Assembly: GCF_036588685.1 (NCBI RefSeq)
Contig: NC_086379.1
Coordinates: 74,183,727-74,247,726, forward strand
Length of the DNA: 64,000 bases
Source: Mytilus trossulus
Taxonomy: Eukaryota > Mollusca > Bivalvia > Mytilida > Mytilidae
Direction of reading: 5' to 3'
The notes beneath the pieces were generated by a model. It made no database searches and had not been told where the DNA came from. It saw nothing but the letters and a program-made list of their open reading frames with translations. Shown one piece after another: positions 62,500 to 64,000 of this stretch. Both the position numbers and the translations under genes were made by a program. How positions within the stretch are numbered: position 1 is the stretch's first letter; each line of letters starts with the position of its first letter.

Positions 62500-62700
62500 C
62501 AAAAACATTCTGTTCCTCTCCAGGACTGAACAAGACTTTCAAAATGTAAGAAGCTGTTCTTGAACAATCCTGAAATGGTCTGGTAAGCTTTTCCACAAAG
62601 AAGCAGCCGCAAAACTAAAAGATTTTCCATATGAGGTAGTTCTTACCTGTGGTATTTTCAAAATACTGTATCTAAAAGAATATTTAGTGTGTTAAATTTG
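62500..62700 (-). repeat. Probable non-LTR retroelement tail remnant
   Basis: The text 'ggtaagcttttccacaaaga' then 'agcagccgcaaaactaaaag' resembles the untranslated end of a LINE type found in many invertebrates. The assignment is by memory of pattern only. Confidence 0.3.
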
Positions 62701-62814
62701 AAGTAAATTTTGTAAACCTAAAGGAGCCAATTAAATCATTTGAAATTTTAAAAGTTTTCATTGCCATTGTCCTGATCCGTTTTACTTGTAGCCTCGGTTG
62801 GAACCTTTGCGTTC

Positions 62815-63060
62815 TCAAGAAGAGTTTCAGAGGATGATAAGTAGTCGTCATATACAAATCTTTAATTTCGTAAATCTTACGGACGCCATCCGTGACGAGT
62901 TGCCAATGGTTGACCGTTATGGAATAACTGTTTCACAAATGATATCGGATATGTTCCTTACGTCGTAACTGCAATCCTCTTCCCTTTCATGGATGTGACC
63001 TATCCGGAATTATACTATTTACCGGATTTAGTACATAAACTACAAAAAAAATCAATATTT
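62815..63060 (+). pseudogene. Decayed retroelement ORF and tail fragment
   Basis: The text 'gaccgttatggaataactgt' (reads DRYGITVS-like) is followed by 'gatatcggatatgttcctta' then 'cgtcgtaactgcaatcctct'. Next come 'gtgacctatccggaattata' and 'ctatttaccggatttag'. This fits the region between the RT and the tail of the element also seen at 44690 and 63740. It contains shifts and stops. Confidence 0.45.
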
Positions 63061-63739
63061 TCTCCAGCTGCAGTAAAAAAACACTGGTCATCTGTCTAAT
63101 TTCTTGTTCTCATTCATAATAGGTTTTTAGCTGTATACAAATTTTCGTTTGACTAACCAAACAGTATTTGCAATTAGTACTATAGTTTTAAAGGAAAATA
63201 GCTGTAGTAAAGTCATAGCATTTCTAGTACTCACTGTAAAGTTGGTGGCTACCATCGCATATCAGCAAAAGAACCATGGGCAATTCAGGGTTGACCCGGC
63301 TCGCACCTCAGCGTGACCATCATCGCACTTCGATCAGCGCCCCCCTCCGAGTCCTACAGATATAACACTAGACAATTAATAGTTACAGACATTTAAATGA
63401 TTTATTAGTTTACTAATAATTATAATTTTAAAAATGATAAAATTATTGAAAATTGTCATGATATTTTGATAATAGACTAGATTTTAATGGGTGAAATTTA
63501 TATTTATATTTCATATTTTGAGTTGTCTTTCTTGTGTGCTATCTATATCGTAATTGCTTCATATAAAAATCGCTGTACTTATGCCCATAATGGGTCCTCT
63601 ATTGAAATTCAAATTTATTTTTCTTATCTTATCTTATCGTATATAGACAAGCTTAGCTCTGCAGGCTTATACCCAAGGATGACCCAGTGGGGTCCTTTAT
63701 AAAGGGACACTAACGGTCGAATTCATGTTCATCGATTAG
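63061..63739. other. No gene recognised
   Basis: It contains a GC-rich patch at 63290-63360 ('ggctcgcacctcagcgtgac') of unknown origin, then AT-rich DNA. There is an (ttatc)n-like stretch near 63615. Confidence 0.4.
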
Positions 63740-64000
63740 ACTCAGGCTGACCTCATACAGGAACTTCTTAGGAACAAAGATAAGAAGTAAGCAATATCCT
63801 CTAACTTTACTTTCCGCTATATAGATGATGTTTTTTCACTAAATAATTCAAAATTTGGTGACTATGTTGAACGCATCTATCCCATCGAACTACAGATAAA
63901 GGATACTATACAGATACAGTTATGTCGGCCTCATATCTTGACTTACATCTAGAAATTTACAATGAGGGTCGGTTGAAAACAAAACTTTACGACAAAAGAG
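63740..64000 (+). pseudogene. Reverse-transcriptase fragment of a retroelement (runs off window)
   Basis: One frame reads DLIQELLRNKDKK, a TAA stop, then SNFTFRYIDDVFSLNNSKFG and DYVERIYPIEL. FRYIDD is the RT catalytic motif. A frame change near 63905 shifts the continuation to SASYLDLHLEIYNEGRLKTK. The last 30 bases match the start of the fragment at 44690. The element is inactive as seen; its class (non-LTR or Penelope-like) is unresolved. Confidence 0.7.

Overview
This window is animal nuclear DNA: AT-rich, with short coding exons flanked by GT/AG introns and a dense load of small dispersed repeats. Several repeat types are ones I associate with bivalve molluscs, above all mussels. These include hairpin-ended 'ggtgagct' elements, 'tatacccccgct' elements with a tandem core, 'gccaatgagacaactctccac' short elements, and a retroelement tail with 'catggtgttgtcag'. 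A bivalve, probably a mussel, is therefore the best guess. That is inference from composition and repeats; no species marker is present.

Positions 1-31958 (+ strand) hold the 3' half of one large gene, an axonemal inner-arm dynein heavy chain of the DNAH3/DNAH7/DNAH12 group. I could place 34 exons with clean splice sites. Their lengths sum to 6516 bases, exactly 2172 codons with the stop. They encode AAA3, AAA4, the stalk with its microtubule-binding tip, AAA5, AAA6 and the C-terminal domain. The 5' half of the gene lies before the window. The first visible exon has a striking flank: its acceptor site and first 43 bases sit in an 86-bp unit repeated 16 times. Three extra small in-frame exon candidates (69, 51 and 12 bases) lie in the AAA4 region. 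The introns carry several repeat insertions, a long near-perfect foldback and a tRNA-like SINE fragment.

Positions 32000-39000 hold the dynein 3'UTR and then non-coding DNA with a ~147-bp tandem array and short dispersed elements.

Positions 39119-61776 (- strand) hold three tandem, related genes for small secreted Ly6/uPAR-type (quiver/sleepless-like) proteins. Each encodes a signal peptide, ten cysteines ending in a C-x-C...CN motif, and a hydrophobic tail expected to be exchanged for a GPI anchor. All introns are phase 1. The gene nearest the dynein has an extra intron and the most divergent sequence. The spaces between them are filled with transposon debris, including nested terminal-inverted-repeat elements and pieces of reverse-transcriptase retroelements. 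A broken exon of a UPF1/HELZ2-like helicase is also there.

Positions 61800-64000 are mostly retroelement remnants, ending inside a reverse-transcriptase fragment with the FRYIDD catalytic motif.

There is no operon-like logic. The dynein would act in cilia and sperm flagella. The Ly6 proteins would act at the cell surface, with targets I cannot infer.
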